Part shown: piece after piece, positions 3,982-6,507 of the stretch
Position numbering within the stretch: position 1 is the first letter of the stretch
Layout of the letters: each line of letters opens with the position of its first letter
Source of the DNA: JBEEMU01 sp043778315
Lineage (GTDB): Bacteria; Bacteroidota; Bacteroidia; Chitinophagales; Saprospiraceae
Direction of reading: 5' to 3'
NCBI GenBank assembly: GCA_043778315.1
Contig: JAYWGJ010000205.1
Span: 1 to 6,507 of the forward strand
DNA length: 6,507 nucleotides
Program-made: the position numbers and the translations under genes
Notes under the pieces: generated by a model
Told to the model about the DNA's origin: nothing
The model's database searches: none
The model's input: only the letters and a program-made list of their open reading frames with translations

Positions 3982-6507
3982 ATGTTTAAAATATCAAAAT
4001 TTTTCTTTTTTACGTTCGCAATAAGCGTATTGTTTTCTTGCAACAATACACGCCTGTTGCAGGAAAATCAACGGCTGTTGATGCGCAACGAATTTGTATT
4101 GGAAGGCGGTAAATATACGTTGGAACAATCTCGAGCTATAACTTACGACTTAGAAAGTTATACTAAACAAAAGCCAAACTCTAAATTTTTACACTTTTGG
4201 GCAGTTTCAGGCTTTCCGATACGTTTATGGTTATATAATGCAGCGGCAAACGTGCCTTGTAATACAGAAAAAACGTCCAAAAAGTATAAGGAACAATTAG
4301 CAAAAGCGATAAAAAAAAGCGAACAGTCGCTAAAAAAACTCTCGCAACTAAAAATATTACGAGATAGTAGTAATTATTTTGCACAACGGGCAAAAATAAG
4401 CGCCGATAGTGCGGTTGTAAAACAAATTATACAACGTGGAAAAGTTTGTGATACGTCAGGATTGCGTCGATGGGCGTTATTTAGAAGTGGCGAACCACCT
4501 GTAATTATCGACACTTTCTTGCAAAAACGCTCTGCAATAGCGATGCAGCATAGTCTTAACAATCAAGGATATTTTAAAGCAAAAGTATGGACAGAGCAAC
4601 GGAATTTACAAAAAAAATATGCAGCAGCCGTATATCATGTAAACGCAGGCGCGTTGTATACTTTAGGCGACTCGGTACAATATGTAAGCGACGATGCCGC
4701 AATAATAAATATATTGCAACAACACAGAAAAGAATCTTTTTTATTGCCAAAAAAAACAGTGAGTAGTAAGAATTTTGAGTTAGAACGCAGCCGCGTAGTC
4801 AGATTACTCAAAAATAATGGTTATTTTTACTTTTCACCAAATGCCGTAGATTTTGAAGGTGATACTGTTAGCCTAAAAAAAGAACGCACACATATAAAAT
4901 TAAAAATCCTGCCGCCGCCAGATAGTTCTTTGCACCACGCATACAGAATGAATGAAGTGCGGATTTATACTGATTTGAAACCAGAAAACACTAAAATACC
5001 GCTCGCTGCGCAATTTGATACAATTATAAATAGAAATGGCTTGGATTATTACGAGCGACAACATACTTTTATGCGCCGCGAAGTGTTAGAAAAAACCTTT
5101 CAGGTGCAACGCGATTCTTTGTTTCGGTTAGATAATTATGAGCGAACGCTAAAACGATTACGCGATTTAGGTGTGTACAAATTTACAGAGGTTCGGTTTG
5201 CCAACGCAGACTCTGCCAATTTACACCGCCTGAATGCAGTAGTTAATCTTACACCAGCAAAAAAAATGGAATGGAGCTACAACGGAGATATACGCAACGC
5301 TTTTTCGTCGGGACAAGCTTTAGGGTTTACGGGCGGCTTACAATTTTTGCACCATAACTTATTTAAAGGTGCGGAGCAACTTTCTACTAGCGTGGAAGGT
5401 GGTATCGAAACACCGTTAGATTTTTCAGATACGCGAAATATTGCTTATAATTTTCGAGAAAATATCGAAATTTCTTCACCGCGCCTCATCGTGCCGTATC
5501 AGCTTCGCGACTCCGAGTTGCGGTATCGCGCACGCACGCGATTTATACTTTCGCACGCCCGTCAGGTGCAAGGCAATATTGACAACGCTGCTATCGCGCC
5601 GATTTCATTTAACACCATCGGCGTAAGTATTAAATCTATTGCAGCGTCAATTAAACCGTTTTTTAGTTCTAATATTTTTGCTACTTCGATGGGCTACGAA
5701 TGGAATGAGTCGCCTACTATTCGCCATAATTATACACCTTTAAGTATAGCGTTGCAAGATATTACAGCAAGTGCAGACCTTACAGGCGATAATAAATTTC
5801 TCAAAAAAAGTTTTAAACCTACTTTTATACTCGGTAGTAACTACAGTATTACGCGAGTGTATGCTAACTCAGAAAAAAAGCAAAGTTTAAAATTACGAGG
5901 TAACTTCGAGATGTCAGGAAACATTCCTTTTTTATTCAGTAAACTTATCCGAAACGATACGTTTTTAGAACGCGCTTCGTCGGTAGATTACTCTCAATTT
6001 CTACGGCTTGACGGCGAAATGATTTACTACAAATCTCTTTCCGCTACCGTAAGTTTTGCAGCGCGTTTTGCTACAGGTATTGGCGCGACGTATGGTCATT
6101 CTATAAAAGATGAACTTCCTTTTTATAAGCAGTTTTCCGTAGGCGGTCCGAACAGTATTCGCGCTTGGAATATACGACAATTGGGTGCAGGTGCGCAAAT
6201 CAATAATTTAACGACAAACAATCAAACAGGTTTTCAGACAGGTGATATAAAGTTAGAAAGCAGCGTAGAACTTCGTTTTGATATTTTTGAAATGATGAAA
6301 GGCGCAATTTTTGCCGACGCAGGCAACGTATGGAGTCTGCGCCCTACCGATAATAATGCGCAGTTTAACACTAATACTTTTTTGGAGCAAATAGCCTTAG
6401 GTATAGGCACAGGAACGCGACTTGATTTTTCTTATTTTGTACTACGATTTGACCTTGCTTATCCGATACGCTACCCTTATTTGCAACATTATGATTACGA
6501 AATAAAC
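3982..6507 (+). CDS. tamL: TamL: Omp85 (BamA/TamA)-family outer-membrane lipoprotein, 3' end outside the window
   Basis: Open from ATG 3982 to the last base (842 codons, no stop), so the C-terminus is missing, probably a few tens of residues. It is the Bacteroidota TamA counterpart, an outer-membrane insertase-like barrel that normally works with the inner-membrane-anchored TamB. The N-terminus (MFKISKFFFFTFAISVLFSC) is a lipoprotein signal with lipobox LFSC and lipidated C20, followed by NNTRLLQENQRLLMRNEFVL, the typical TamL start. Residues about 30-425 are the periplasmic part with POTRA-like segments (for example around 229-310 and from 323). From about P425 the chain alternates like beta-barrel strands. 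GGPNSIRAWNIRQLG (721-735, R727) is the conserved L6-loop motif of Omp85 proteins, corresponding to VRGY/F in BamA. The sequence ends in a barrel strand, FDLAYPIRYPYLQHYDYEIN. There is no Shine-Dalgarno, and the leader is heptamer array. The gene appears intact as far as visible. Confidence 0.92.
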   Translation, partial: MFKISKFFFFTFAISVLFSCNNTRLLQENQRLLMRNEFVLEGGKYTLEQSRAITYDLESYTKQKPNSKFLHFWAVSGFPIRLWLYNAAANVPCNTEKTSKKYKEQLAKAIKKSEQSLKKLSQLKILRDSSNYFAQRAKISADSAVVKQIIQRGKVCDTSGLRRWALFRSGEPPVIIDTFLQKRSAIAMQHSLNNQGYFKAKVWTEQRNLQKKYAAAVYHVNAGALYTLGDSVQYVSDDAAIINILQQHRKESFLLPKKTVSSKNFELERSRVVRLLKNNGYFYFSPNAVDFEGDTVSLKKERTHIKLKILPPPDSSLHHAYRMNEVRIYTDLKPENTKIPLAAQFDTIINRNGLDYYERQHTFMRREVLEKTFQVQRDSLFRLDNYERTLKRLRDLGVYKFTEVRFANADSANLHRLNAVVNLTPAKKMEWSYNGDIRNAFSSGQALGFTGGLQFLHHNLFKGAEQLSTSVEGGIETPLDFSDTRNIAYNFRENIEISSPRLIVPYQLRDSELRYRARTRFILSHARQVQGNIDNAAIAPISFNTIGVSIKSIAASIKPFFSSNIFATSMGYEWNESPTIRHNYTPLSIALQDITASADLTGDNKFLKKSFKPTFILGSNYSITRVYANSEKKQSLKLRGNFEMSGNIPFLFSKLIRNDTFLERASSVDYSQFLRLDGEMIYYKSLSATVSFAARFATGIGATYGHSIKDELPFYKQFSVGGPNSIRAWNIRQLGAGAQINNLTTNNQTGFQTGDIKLESSVELRFDIFEMMKGAIFADAGNVWSLRPTDNNAQFNTNTFLEQIALGIGTGTRLDFSYFVLRFDLAYPIRYPYLQHYDYEIN

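Noticed and set aside
4181..4562. Two minus-strand frames opposite tamL, one with hydrophobic stretches
   Set aside because: They overlap the periplasmic part of tamL, whose reading frame is continuous and recognisable; the hydrophobicity is a by-product of the antisense of Lys/Glu-rich codons.

Overview
The window looks like chromosomal DNA of a member of the Bacteroidota. The evidence is a TamL-type lipoprotein/outer-membrane barrel gene, no clear Shine-Dalgarno sequences ahead of the genes, A/T-rich intergenic DNA, a TAnnTTTG-type -7 promoter box, and a short four-helix-bundle (S23-family) gene. I cannot assign a genus.

Layout, left to right. (1) 51-2144, minus strand: an exported GH31 glycosidase closest to the sulfoquinovosidase (YihQ) branch, but with two of the three sulfonate-contacting residues changed. 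(2) 2145-2485: a 341-bp gap with one possible weak terminator. (3) 2486-3238, minus: a SpoU/TrmH-family RNA 2'-O-methyltransferase. (4) 3244-3979: a repeat-bounded cassette. A 5' array of AGTGAAT/AGTGAAC heptamers arranged in 49-bp higher-order units is followed by a probable promoter with two dyads, then an S23/four-helix-bundle gene broken by one in-frame TAA, then a 3' array of the same heptamers in inverted orientation. (5) 3982-6507, plus, running off the window: tamL, the Omp85-family lipoprotein of the translocation and assembly module.

The methyltransferase and tamL are divergently transcribed housekeeping genes, and the S23 cassette fills the space between them. Its arrays stop 5 bp before the methyltransferase start codon and 2 bp before the tamL start codon. 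A third heptamer tract sharing an exact 20-mer lies at 22-57 and overlaps the stop codon of the GH31 gene, so the repeat family is dispersed and is not tied to one locus. The arrays keep strict 7-bp phase, including the stretches that no longer look like the heptamer. The two arrays contain a 44-bp inverted repeat (41/44 identical) enclosing the S23 gene. This cassette is the most interesting part of the window: it looks like a small non-autonomous element in which an S23/Avd-like nucleic-acid-binding protein gene travels with heptamer repeats. Mobility and mechanism are inference.
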